NCBI RefSeq assembly: GCF_036373705.1
Contig: NC_089863.1
Location: 9,407,357 to 9,471,356, forward strand
Source: Amia ocellicauda
Lineage: Eukaryota; Chordata; Actinopteri; Amiiformes; Amiidae
Direction of reading: 5' to 3'
Length of the DNA stretch: 64,000 bases
Positions within the stretch are counted from its first letter, which is position 1. Every line of letters begins with the position of its first letter. The notes beneath the pieces were generated by a model, which was not told where the DNA came from, made no database searches, and was given only the letters and a program-made list of their open reading frames with translations. Positions 33,001-48,798 of this stretch are shown here, in pieces. The translations under genes were made by a program, and so were the position numbers.

Positions 33001-33676
33001 AACCCTCTCTCTCAGTGCAGTGTTAATGTGCTGTAGTGTTCAGTCAGTGTCTGTATTAACCCTCTCTCTCAGTGCAGTGTTAATGTGCTGTAGTGTTCAG
33101 TGTGTCTGTATTAACCCTCTCTCTCTCAGTGCAGTGTTAATGTGCTGTAGTGTTCAGTCAGTGTGTCTGTATTAACCCTCTCTCTCTCAGTGCAGTGTTA
33201 ATGTGCTGTAGTGTTCAGTCAGTCAGTGTCTGTATTAACCCTCTCTCTCTCAGTGCAGTGTTAATGTGCTGTAGTGTTCAGTCAGTGTGTCTGTATTAAC
33301 CCTCTCTCTCTCAGTGCAGTGTTAATGTGCTGTAGTGTTCAGTGTGTCTGTATTAACCCTCTCTCTCTCAGTGCAGTGTTAATGTGCTGTAGTGTTCAGT
33401 CAGTCAGTGTCTGTATTAACCCTCTCTCTCAGTGCAGTGTTAATGTGCTGTAGTGTTCAGTGTGTCTGTATTAACCCTCTCTCTCTCAGTGCAGTGTTAA
33501 TGTGCTGTAGTGTTCAGTCAGTGTGTCTGTATTAACCCTCTCTCTCTCAGTGCAGTGTTAATGTGCTGTAGTGTTCAGTCAGTCAGTGTCTGTATTAACC
33601 CTCTCTCTCTCAGTGCAGTGTTAATGTGCTGTAGTGTTCAGTCAGTCAGTGTCTGTATTAACCCTCACTCTCAGTG
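30085..33676 (+). repeat. 61-bp satellite carrying a 3' splice-site-like module per unit
   Basis: About 59 head-to-tail units of CAGTGCAGTGTTAATGTGCT, GTAGTGTTCAGTCAGTGTGT, CTGTATTAACCCTCTCTCTCT. Unit length varies (about 57-65 bp) through the number of CAGT and CT repeats. Each unit contains TATTAAC, then (CT)n, then CAG. Single diverged monomers in reverse orientation occur at about 15400-15470, 23806-23860, 44490-44555 and 53232-53292. Confidence 0.95.
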
Positions 33677-33709
33677 CAACCTGAAGCCCAACCTCAGGCA
33701 GCACCACAG

Positions 33710-34493
33710 GGTCAATTGCAACAAACTTGCAGAGTTAGTACGAAGCTCTGTACTAAGTACCTTCTAGTACGGTACTACCTCGGGATCATCCCCAGCTGCG
33801 TACTAAAGTTAGTGCCCATTGCAACGACAAAAGAGGCGGAGCAAAGTAGGATTAAATTTGTCATTATGCTACCAAACTGGAAGTGAAGTCAGTGAAGAGG
33901 CCGGGCACAGATCTAGAATGACTAGATCCTATATGTATGGGGCATATAGAACATATAGAACATTAAAGTGATTGTTTGCAGCGTTTTTACAGAATGCCAG
34001 CAGTGACATGCTAATACGCATTGGCAAAGCAAATGGGTTTAAAATGCAAATGCAATTTAACAATAACAGTTGTTGCATTTCAATTCCTGCTGAGTAATAA
34101 TTCCTGTAAAGCTCTCAATACTCTATATTCCTCAGCGATTTCATAATATGTAATAAAACCTTTCAACCAACAATTTGTGTACTGGTTATTTTTATTTAGG
34201 TGTGGTGTCAAATGTATCCATGTACACCAGAGCATTTTCTGTTATTCATAAATTACATATACATTGTCAATGTCAAACACAATGTATTTTTTTTGTATTT
34301 CCTCCCCACATTTTGTTCCCCTTTGTACGGTACTACACATAGTTAGTCCGTAGCTGGAGTAGGACTAAGTTAGTACCGTACTTAGTCTCCTCTAGAGGGC
34401 AGCAGCAGTGATTTGGGGTTCACTGCAATGGAGATCTTTCTTAGTCCAGAGCTGCGTACTAACTACGCAGCTTTCAGTTCGTTGCAAGTGACC
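33710..34493. mobile_element. 784-bp nonautonomous DNA transposon with about 55-bp inverted repeats
   Basis: The left end GGTCAATTGCAACAAACT and the reverse complement of the right end, GGTCACTTGCAACGAACT, extend as imperfect inverted repeats through AGTTAGTACG and AGCTCTG/ACTAAG blocks. Further inside, TACGGTACTAC and GTACCGTAC motifs recur. Both sides are flanked by CACAG (33705-33709 and 34494-34498), a likely 5-bp target duplication. No transposase ORF is present. Superfamily not assigned. Confidence 0.75.
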
Positions 34494-34579
34494 CACAGTG
34501 TCCAACCAGGCTCACACCCTCATCGACAACAACACACACTCTCAAATGACAAAGCACACACACTCTCTTCAAGGCAAAA

Positions 34580-34862
34580 ATCAAACATCTTTTTATTGGT
34601 TTTGGAAAAAAGAAATCCCCACTGGTGCTGCAGGTCAGTGTCCGGCACGGATGGGGGCCGCGCTCACGGGGGGACAGAGACACAGAAGAAAACTGTGGCA
34701 ATAAGAATAATGTTTAAAATAATAATAATGAAAATATTATAATGCAGTGTGAAAGAGCACCCGCCACCAATAACAGCAGGGGAACTGCAGCTCACTGGAA
34801 TGAACAGCACAACATCAGTGTCTGATCATTCTGAGATAGTGCAAACTGTAACAGGTGTGTAA

Positions 34863-34936
<74 letters not shown>

Positions 34937-35122
34937 AAGGGGACAAAGTCACCGTGTGTGTACATGCTGCCCCCCATCCCTCTCCCTCTCCATCCCTCTC
35001 TTCCTGGTCGGTGTCTAAATGCTCTTCTCACCCCCGAATTTGTAGTGAAAAATGATCTCTCTCCTCCTCCCTACCCCCTTTCTCTCTCTGCCTCAGTCTA
35101 CCCCTCTCCCCTCGCCGGCTTT
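34580..35122 (-). other. psmb5: Probable psmb5 3' UTR with polyadenylation signal
   Basis: A minus-strand AATAAA lies at 34592-34597, about 525 nt after the psmb5 stop. The stretch contains a GA plus GACA microsatellite at about 34865-34935. Confidence 0.5.
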
Positions 35123-38527
<3,405 letters not shown>

Positions 38528-38800
38528 CTTTCAGTGAACCTTTCTACTTCCGCCGCTTTTAAAATCTCCCGAACAACAGCGAGGCCTCACCGCTGCCAGG
38601 AGGCGGGGCATTGACAGGAAATGCGTCATTGGCGTTGTGTTGAGGGCAAGGTGTGATCATTCCCTTATCACTACAGGGATCTATCATCTTTACTGAGGGC
38701 AACGTCATTGTCCGGCCTGAACTGACAGTTCGGCTTCACCCGCATGTATAAAAAGGGAAATCCTCCGCCATCTTGGTTGAGGGTAAGGGCAAGGGAATGA
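38528..38800. promoter_or_regulatory. psmb5 promoter region, with possible opposite-strand start
   Basis: GC-rich sequence upstream of the psmb5 ATG has an ETS-like site and a CCAAGATGGCGG (YY1-like, minus strand) at about 38769-38780. On the plus strand a TATAAAAAG at about 38747 precedes GCCATCTTGGTTGAGG and a donor-like GTAAGGGC, which could mark a divergent noncoding transcript. Motif reading only. Confidence 0.4.
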
Positions 38801-38847
38801 CAAGTTAAAAAGCTAGAGCACTTGGAAGTATATGTAAAAAGTCCGAG

Positions 38848-38850
<3 letters not shown>

Positions 38851-38893
<43 letters not shown>
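38851..38893. repeat. (ATT)n microsatellite between psmb5 and psmb11
   Basis: ATT run between the psmb5 promoter and the psmb11 stop codon. Confidence 0.9.
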
Positions 38894-38894
<1 letters not shown>

Positions 38895-38966
38895 ACAGTG
38901 AAGATTATTGAAATCTATAGAATATAACATCAGTCTAGTTAGTCTATCAGTCAGGCAGTCTGTGTA

Positions 38967-39451
38967 TCAGTCACTCCCTCTCTCTCCCTCTTCCTCTCTT
39001 TCTCTCTCTTTTTCTCTCTTCCTCTCTCTCCCCCAGCCCCACAGCCTCTCTCTCTCCCTGTAGTACTCCTCCCTCAGGTTCTCTCTTTCCCTGTGTCTCC
39101 AGCCCCGGGGGGTCAGCAGGTACAGGTCGACGTTGTTGCCCGAGTAGGCATCCCTGTGGGAGGAGTGGTACACTGCCCTCCGGGCCAGGCTGACCGCATC
39201 ACCAGGCCCCCTGATGGCCCCCTCCGGCCCCCCGAGGGTCCTGTCCAGTATGGAGAGGGCGTAGGGGGAGCCGGAGCCCACGGAGAAGAGCTCCCCCTTG
39301 AGGAGGTTGCCATCACTGCACACGTAGCACAGCGCCGGCCCTCCCCTCTTGCGTCTCCCTGTCTCTGTGGGTGGGGGGCTTCCTCTCTCCTCCTCCTCTG
39401 CCTCTCCACTAGTCCTCCTCATCTCCACCTTCCTTCCCTGCTCCTGCTCCC

Positions 39452-39482
<31 letters not shown>

Positions 39483-40202
39483 GTCCCCCTGGTCCCAGCC
39501 GCACAGAGTGAGCGCCACACACAGCTCAGTGCCCTTGAATGGCTGCAGCATGCGGCTCAGCATGCGAGCAGCAGCCCCTACTGGCAGCCTCTGACGCTGC
39601 ACCAGCCGGAACAGCGCCGCCTCGCGGGCCAGGATGCGCTTCCACAGCTGGCAGTCTGCCCCCGTTCCCGAGCCCGATGCCACCATGTGGGAGTGGATCG
39701 GTGCCATCTTCTGGGTCTCGGGGCAGGCCACCAGCCCCCCACAGCTGGAGCGCGTGTCCGCCGCCATCACCGCCCCCCCGGGGAAGGAGAAGGCCAGGGT
39801 GGTGGTGCCGTGGGAGAGGGAGAAGGGGAGAGGGAGGGAAGGGGAGGAAGGGAGGCAGTTGGGGAGGTAGTGGGGGCGGTGGGGAGCAGGGAAGGGAGGA
39901 GAGGAGGTGGAGGAGGAGGAGGGAGAGAGAGAATGATGCAGAGCTGTGCCCTGGCACACGGCCCTCAGAGCAGAAGGCTGCAGGAATTCAGGACAGGGCA
40001 CGTAGAGAAAGAGAGGACAGCCGCCCCCACCCCCTCCCACACCACCGCCGCCACCACCGCCACGACCGCCACGACCGAATCCCCCGTCTCCACCACCCAG
40101 CCACAGCGTGGTATGCTCCGTGGCCAAGGAGAGGGAGGCCGGGGTATTCCACCGTGGGTAGGTGGGGGTGTCCTTGAACCCACACACCTCTTGCAAAGCC
40201 AT
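38967..40202 (-). CDS. psmb11: Thymoproteasome subunit beta5t, intronless, with acidic insertion
   Basis: Catalytic beta5-type subunit of the thymic cortical proteasome, known in mammals to shape CD8 T-cell selection. Single exon, 411 aa (human PSMB11 is 300 aa and also intronless). I chose the ATG at 40202 because MALQEVCGF matches the start of vertebrate PSMB11; upstream reading through an (AAT)n repeat would add a false poly-Leu segment. The propeptide is 132 residues with a poly-Gly stretch at about 44-61. Autocleavage site HG-TTTLAF gives Thr1 at residue 133; Asp17 and Lys33 are present, followed by DTRSSCGGLVACP, GSGSPYALSILD and RDAYSGNNVDLY. An insertion at about 238-286 after LCGWD, with ten glutamates in a row and an RRKRG end, has no counterpart in psmb5. 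Position 45 of the mature chain is Gly. Tandem with psmb5. Confidence 0.93.
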
Positions 40203-40214
40203 TCCAGGTCTAGG

Positions 40215-40216
<2 letters not shown>

Positions 40217-40270
<54 letters not shown>
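40217..40270. repeat. (AAT)n microsatellite just upstream of the psmb11 ATG
   Basis: AAT run 15-70 nt upstream of the psmb11 start, in the likely 5' UTR or core promoter. On the minus strand it reads as poly-Leu, extending the ORF artificially. Confidence 0.9.
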
Positions 40271-40271
<1 letters not shown>

Positions 40272-40319
40272 AGCAATTGGTTTAATTAATGCAGCATAAC
40301 CTCGTTCAGTCACCAGTCA

Positions 40320-41680
40320 GGGTCCGAGCCAGAGCAGGTCCACAAGATCCCTCAATGACGACCACTTGGATTCCATGCCAACTAATTAATTGATTCAAGA
40401 AATTGAGATATTGATCCCAAGACTATCTGAGAGGACAGGGCACCGGCTGGGGTGTGCGGCTCTCCCTTTCTCTCTGTCTCCGTCTCTCTCCCTCTCTCTG
40501 TCTCTCCCTCTGTGTCTCTGTCTCTCTCTCCCTCTCGCTGTATGTGTATGTCTGTGGTTGAGGGTGAGTGGGAGCTTATATACAGCCAGGACAGCGTGAG
40601 CTTCACATTACCTCAGAATAGCCCTTCTCTCTCGGCGTCGGTACTCAGATACTGTTCAGTGAAGCGCCGCTGTAATTCTCTGACTCTGCGACATTCAATC
40701 CTTTGCTTTGTTTTCCACTCCCTTTTCCTCCCTTCAATTCTCTTTCACCCTGTCTGTAATTTCTCAGTTCCAATGTGGGCTAGTCAATGTGTCAGTCAGT
40801 CAGTCAGTGTATCAGTCAGTCAGAGTGTCAGTCAGTCAGTGTGTCAGACAGTCAGTGTATTTCCTCTCTTTCTCGTTTCTTGATTTTTCTCATCGTTTCT
40901 CTCTGTACCTCACGTCTCTCTGTTTCTGTCACCCCCCCTAACAGTCTCTTGATTACATCTGATCTGATAAACATACAGCACAACTCAATAATATTCATGA
41001 GTGCTTCATCAATATTTATAACCATGAAATATGCATATTCATAAGGGAATGGGGGGGCCTGTACAGGGCAGACCGGACCTTATCTTACATAATAAAGTGC
41101 ATAGTATATACATGATACATATATAAAACATACATAGGACACATACACAACACAGACACACACAACACAAACTACACACACACGACACAGGGGACAGAGA
41201 GAAAGAGAGAACAGACAACATACACACAGACTACACACACACACACACAACACAGATTACATGCCATGACAGACTACACACACAAAAATCACAGACTAAA
41301 CACACACAACACAGATTACACACACCCAACACAGACTCCACACATACACAACAGACTGCACACACACAAAACACAGACCCCCCCCTTCCTCTCCCTCTGT
41401 TTTCTCTCGGGCTGTCCTTTGTTCAGCGGCTCGTTTGAAGTGTGAAATTAAATCTTCATCAGGATCCTAATTAACCTCCGCTCAGCTCACAGCACAGCCC
41501 CACCTCCCTGCATCCCTCTTTCTTCTTCTCTCTTGCTCCCTCTCTCCCTCTATCTGTATCTCTCACCCCGTCAGTCTCCCTGTCCCCCTTTCTCTCTGTA
41601 CCCTGAGAGAGATGGAGAGATATGTGCTAAAATGAGAGGGAATGAATCCGACAGAATGATGATGAGAGAGAAAGAGAGAA

Positions 41681-41729
<49 letters not shown>

Positions 41730-41820
41730 ATGGAGAGGTAAGGTGAAAAGTGTGCCACTGAAACTCCCTGGGGAGGGGATTTGCAGCCTCTAGTGGAAGC
41801 TCATAGTACTGCACTCTAAA
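40320..41820. other. Intergenic between psmb11 and the CR1-like fragment
   Basis: No gene recognised. Contains a CT-rich tract 40460-40540, a short CAGT repeat 40785-40858, an ACACACA-rich stretch 41100-41380 and a GA run about 41665-41728. Confidence 0.5.
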
Positions 41821-41829
41821 CAAGTGTCA

Positions 41830-42290
41830 GACCATTCCTAGCTTCATCTAGTTAGAGCTCATCTGGATAATGTGTACAGTTCTGGAGAGGAATGGGAATG
41901 TCCTACTGAGAGACTGAGGAACTGAACCTTTTCACCCTGGAACAGAGGAGACTACGTGGGGACTTGATCCAAGTCTTCAAAATCATGAAGGACATCGACC
42001 ACATCAAACCAGAGGAGCTTTTCCAGATCAGCAGGGACACACGCACCTGGGGACACAAATGGAAATTGGGCTTCAAGGCATTCGAGACAGAAAACAGGAG
42101 ACACTTCTTCACACAGAGAGTCGTCACAATCTGGAACAAACTCCCCAGCGATGTGATAGAAGCTGAAAATTTGGGGACATTTAATAAAAGACTGGATAGG
42201 ATCCTTGGATCACTCAGTTATTAATGGACACCAAACGAGCACGATAGGTCGAATGGCCTCCTCTCGTCTGTAAACTTTCTTATGTTTTTA
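41830..42290 (+). mobile_element. CR1-like LINE fragment: reverse-transcriptase C-terminus and 3' tail
   Basis: The plus strand encodes LRGDLIQVFKIMKDIDHI, then SRDTRTWGHKWKL, then RRHFFTQRVVTIWNKLPSDV, the C-terminal part of CR1/Rex-type LINE reverse transcriptases. It stops at 42224 and passes into a tail with CCAAACGAGCACGATAGGTC, then GAATGGCCTCCTCTCG. A piece of the same tail in reverse orientation is near 5699-5740. Truncated at the 5' side. Confidence 0.75.
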
Positions 42291-42801
42291 TCTGTCTCTC
42301 TAATTAAAATTAACCATTGACAATTTTTCTAGGTGTGAGGTTTTTAAATTTCCCAACACCAATTTGTTCACACGCTTTATTCTGTACTGTGAGGGTCACA
42401 GGCACACGCACACCAGACTGACTTGGGGTTTAACCCAGTCTCTGTCTCCCATGTGTGGCGGGAAAGCAAAACTGCAGCATTCAACATCCCAGCACTCAGC
42501 CACCAACCACCAGCCACTCTGTCCTCTGACCACAGAAACCGGTGGATAGGTAGAGAGAGGCAATAAGAGACACATCCACATCACATTGGATACAAATATA
42601 TACAGTACTTATTTTATTTATAATGCTGACAATTATTTAGAGTGAGAGAGAGAGAGAAGAGAGACAGCACCCCCACAGGCACAGCAGGGGAACTGCAGTG
42701 CACTGACATCCTAATAATAATTATAATAATAATAATAATGATGATGATGATGATGGCAGTGGTGATGATGATGATGGAGTAGGAGTGAACGACTCCTCTG
42801 G

Positions 42802-44901
<2,100 letters not shown>

Positions 44902-45684
44902 TGTGGCAACACACAGAGCTCGGTTCTGTCGTGCAGGTCCCGGTCCGTCTCTGTGTGTGAGTGACTGTCCGGCGCTGCACAGTGCGTTAGAGAACAGGAA
45001 GCTCCGCCCCCTTCGGCTGTCCCCCGGCTGCATGACGTCACCATTGCAACAGATGGGTGGATTTAAAGTCTCTCTCTCTCTCTGTAATTATTTTCTTTCT
45101 GTCCTGCTGTCTCTGCCCTCTTTCTTCCTGTCCCTCAATTCAATTCAATATGCAGAGGTATTCAATATTAAAAAAAGCGGTTGTGATGTACACCCAGCTG
45201 TATGATCAGTTTAATGAGGTTATATTAAAGTATGAGTGTATTATAGTAAATCCTTGTTTAAATGCACGCACACAGGGAGTCTCCGACGGGACAGGCCCCC
45301 AAGGCCCGGACGTGACGCAGGGTGTCTTTAAAAAGCACAGCGAGGGCTTCAGGCGTTTGTGCTCAAAGCATTGAAACATGAGCCAGTAATACACTGCAAA
45401 CGAGTGCTGCAAACCTGTAGGGTTGAATTAAATATGCGAGAAAAGCCCGGGGAAAAGCAGCGTGTTTTGCATGTGGAGCACAGATTTGACAGGGATTTAA
45501 AGAGTCGCAATATCTAGTCTGCGTTTGAAACGGGCGCATGCGTACAAGAATAAACGGGGTCAGGTGCAAAATCTGTCCTCCCTCTAATTGATATCTGTAG
45601 GTCTCCTATTGAAACCGGTGCTGATGCCCTTCAGTTTAGTTTATATATTGATTATGGTTTATTTACTTATTTAGTTGTCTGTTT
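44902..45684. other. mdp1 upstream region, no gene recognised
   Basis: The first 150 bp is moderately CpG-rich and may hold the mdp1 promoter. No coding sequence was recognised in the rest. Confidence 0.4.
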
Positions 45685-45760
45685 ATCAATCTGTAAAGCG
45701 CTCTGTGGCTACCCTGCAAAGGGCGCTATACAAATTAAAATTGATTGATTAATTCATTAA
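45685..45760 (+). mobile_element. Retroelement 3' tail, second copy
   Basis: CTGTAAAGCGCTCTGTGGCT, ACCCTGCAAAGGGCGCTATA and CAAATTAAAATTGATTG closely match the tail at 4300-4388 in the same orientation. Confidence 0.65.
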
Positions 45761-45764
45761 TTAT

Positions 45765-46648
45765 ACCCCCTTGCCAGTTGTAAATACACATAAGTAGGTC
45801 ACTTGCAGTCTAATAAGTTAATTTGTGACACGGACATGGCATGTGCTGTGCTGTCACCATCTGTTACGAGATGTTGACACCGTGTAAAATTAATATTAAC
45901 AGCCGTCTATACAGTTACACGCCGGCCCTGTGTTGTAGTCACTTCCCTCCCTCCCCTACCAGACACGATATTAATAAAGTCCAATATTCTCTCCCTGTGT
46001 TTCTACTAATGTCCAGAGCTTATCCCTTTATGTAATAGCTGACAGACATGTGTCCTCCTTCTCTCACTCTGTCCATCTCTCTCTCTCTCTCTCTCTCCCC
46101 CACTCTCTGCAGCTCCCATTCCTGCCCCCCCATCTCTCTCTGTCTCCCTTGTCTGTCAGAAAGACCTGTAGTTTGTCCTCCTCCTCCATCTCTTGCTCTC
46201 TCACACACTCTCTCTGATGGTATAGAAATATGTGTAGGTTGTTGTTCCCCCTCTCCTCGACTCCCCTCCTGCCCTCCTCCTCTGCTCCTCTTCCTCCTGT
46301 CACCAATACCTCTGTTTCTCAGTCTCTCTCGTTTCCATAGTAATAGACACACTTCCCACTCAGTCTTGTTACTACCCCCCGCCCCCCCCCCCACACACAC
46401 ACCGACTCTCGCACACGCACTCGCACAGGCACACAAACGAACACATACACACTTACATACACATACAGACACACAATCTCTCTCTCACACACACACACAG
46501 AAACACACATGCATCAAACATGCATCAAACACACACTGACATGTGCACATATATACACACACATTGACACTACCAACTAGGTGGGAGAGAGAGAGGGAGC
46601 GAGGGAGAGAGGGAGAAGGAGTGGGAAAAAGAGAGAAGGAGAAGGAGT

Positions 46649-46690
<42 letters not shown>

Positions 46691-46987
46691 GAGAGGGAGA
46701 CTGTGAGAAATAAGTGACAAATAACTTCTCAGCTTCGCCAAAGCATATTTCTCTGAAACTTGTGAAAATAGCATGTTGCTCTCACTGTATATCAATCAGT
46801 CAGTCAGTGTCTCAGTCAGTCAGACAGTCAGTCAGTGTGTCAGTCAGTCAGTCAGTGTGTCAGTCAGTCAGTGTGTCAGTCAGTCAGTCAGTGTGTCAGT
46901 CAGTCTGTCAGTCAGTCTGTCAGTCAATGTGTGTGTCATTCAGTCAGTCAATCAGTCAGTCAGTCTCTGCAGATCTCCCCTCACCCC

Positions 46988-47040
<53 letters not shown>

Positions 47041-47374
47041 GGGGTGGTGTCAGCACAATGAGTCACCCTGTTTGTGTCTGAGAGTCACGACTTGAGAAAG
47101 ACACATTTCAGCACAGACCGAGGCAAACAGACAGACAGACTCACACAATGAGGAGAGACAGACAGACCGGATTCTCTTAGCTTCTCTCTAATCTCCTCTG
47201 TCTCTGTCTGTCTGTTGCCCTCTCTCTCAATTCAATTAAATTCAATTAAATAAAGCTTTATTGGCCTGACTAATTGAAAGCAGTGCTGCCAAAACATTGA
47301 CAGACATGTCCAGTGTTCAGGACCAGGGTGATGGGGACAATAAATACAGAAAATGTGCTTTTAGCATTCACAGA

Positions 47375-47417
<43 letters not shown>

Positions 47418-48250
47418 GCCTGTCACTTCCTCTCTCTCTGTCCCTCTGTCTCTCTGTCTCTGTCCCTCTCTCCCTCCCTCTTTTTCTCTCCCCCTCACTT
47501 TCTCTCTCTCTCTCTCCCCCTCTTTATTTTTCTGAGAATCGTGGGAGATAAAATCCCAGTGTCATAGGAATCCATAATCTTATCTCCTTGACAACAGTCA
47601 CCAGGCAACTGTCACCCTACTGCTTCGGCATTCCACCTGTCCTCATTTTCCTGTCCTCCTTTTCTTCCCTCCTTCCCTCTGCTTCTCTCCTCTTTCTGTG
47701 TTGGAATGTTAAGTTCACTGACTGGCTGACTGACACACTGACTGACTATCTGATTGACTGACACATTGACTGACACACTGACTGACTGACTGACACACTG
47801 ACTATCTGATTGACTGACACATTGACTGACACATTGACTGACACACTGACTGACTGACTGACACACTGACTGACTATCTGATTGACTGACACACTGACTG
47901 ACTGACTGACACATTAACTGACTGACTGATTGACTGACTGATTGACTCACACACTGACTGACTGACACACTGACTGACTGAATGACTGATTGACTGACTG
48001 ACACACTGACTGACTGACTGATTGACTGACACACTGACTGACTGACTGATTGACTGACACTCTGACTGACTGACTGACATACTGGTAACAATTTTTACAA
48101 TATGTCTCTCTAGTCACAGTGTACTAACATAGTAGGTAATCAGTAACTACATCCTAGTTACTCATAAGAACAGTGTAATTATGCATTTCTTAATACACAA
48201 TAACAACACAGACACAATAAACTGAGGGAGTCCGAGTTTTTCAGAATTTC
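45765..48250. other. Intergenic between mdp1 and rem2: microsatellites and short repeats
   Basis: No gene recognised. Contains CT-rich tracts 46075-46140, CA-rich 46390-46565, GA 46585-46700, CAGT repeat 46795-46970, CT 46990-47038, a reversed retroelement-like tail 47235-47310, CT 47378-47414, and a TGAC/ACTGACTG repeat 47715-48085. Confidence 0.6.
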
Positions 48251-48258
48251 AGAAGCAG

Positions 48259-48798
48259 TTTAATGAGCTGACAGGTGAGTGACAGAGCGCAGCACTGGAG
48301 GACTGGACCGCACTGTGGCCAGGATGCTGTGTCCACCACTGGCCGATACCTCCTCTCGCCCTCTCTCTCCCCTCTCTGTCTCTCTTTTTCTCTCCCCTCT
48401 CTCCCTCTCTCTCTCCCCTCTCTCCCTCACTCCCCTCTCTCCCTCCTTGTCATCTCTCTCTCTCCTTATTTACATAAAAAAAACACAAATGAGAGCGAGA
48501 GACAGAGAGGGAGAGATGGAGAAGAATGGAGGAGCACTGGCGAGTCTCAGATGGACAGCAGCGTCCCGTCCTGCAGGCGTCCAGTAAAGTGCATCAAATA
48601 CAAAACCATCTGATTCTCAAAGTCAGACGACACACACTCAGGGATATATACAGTAGGAGTGCCATAAATTAGGGTAGATTGTCTGTGTGGACCTCAAAGT
48701 GTCAGAAGGGTCTCTGGGTCTGTGTGAGACTCTGTGTGGATCTCTCGTCCCTCTCCCTTCCTCCCTCTCTTCCCCCTCTCCCTCTCTCCTCCCCTTTC
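48259..48798 (-). other. rem2: Probable rem2 3' UTR
   Basis: Downstream of the rem2 stop. A minus-strand ATTAAA occurs at 48259-48264. Extent inferred. Confidence 0.4.

Noticed and set aside
30085-33676. CRISPR-like array
   Set aside because: Units are adjacent copies without unique spacers, no cas genes exist, and the context is a vertebrate genome.
39350-39480. Hidden intron explaining the psmb11 acidic insertion
   Set aside because: The best donor/acceptor pair would give an intron of about 64 nt, too short and not frame-preserving. The rest of the insertion has no splice signals.
39093-40220. 375-residue plus-strand ORF opposite psmb11
   Set aside because: Antisense shadow. The minus strand encodes a recognisable proteasome subunit with intact catalytic residues.
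40203-40313. N-terminal extension of psmb11 with a poly-Leu segment
   Set aside because: It comes from reading an (AAT)n microsatellite. The family start MALQEV lies downstream at 40202.
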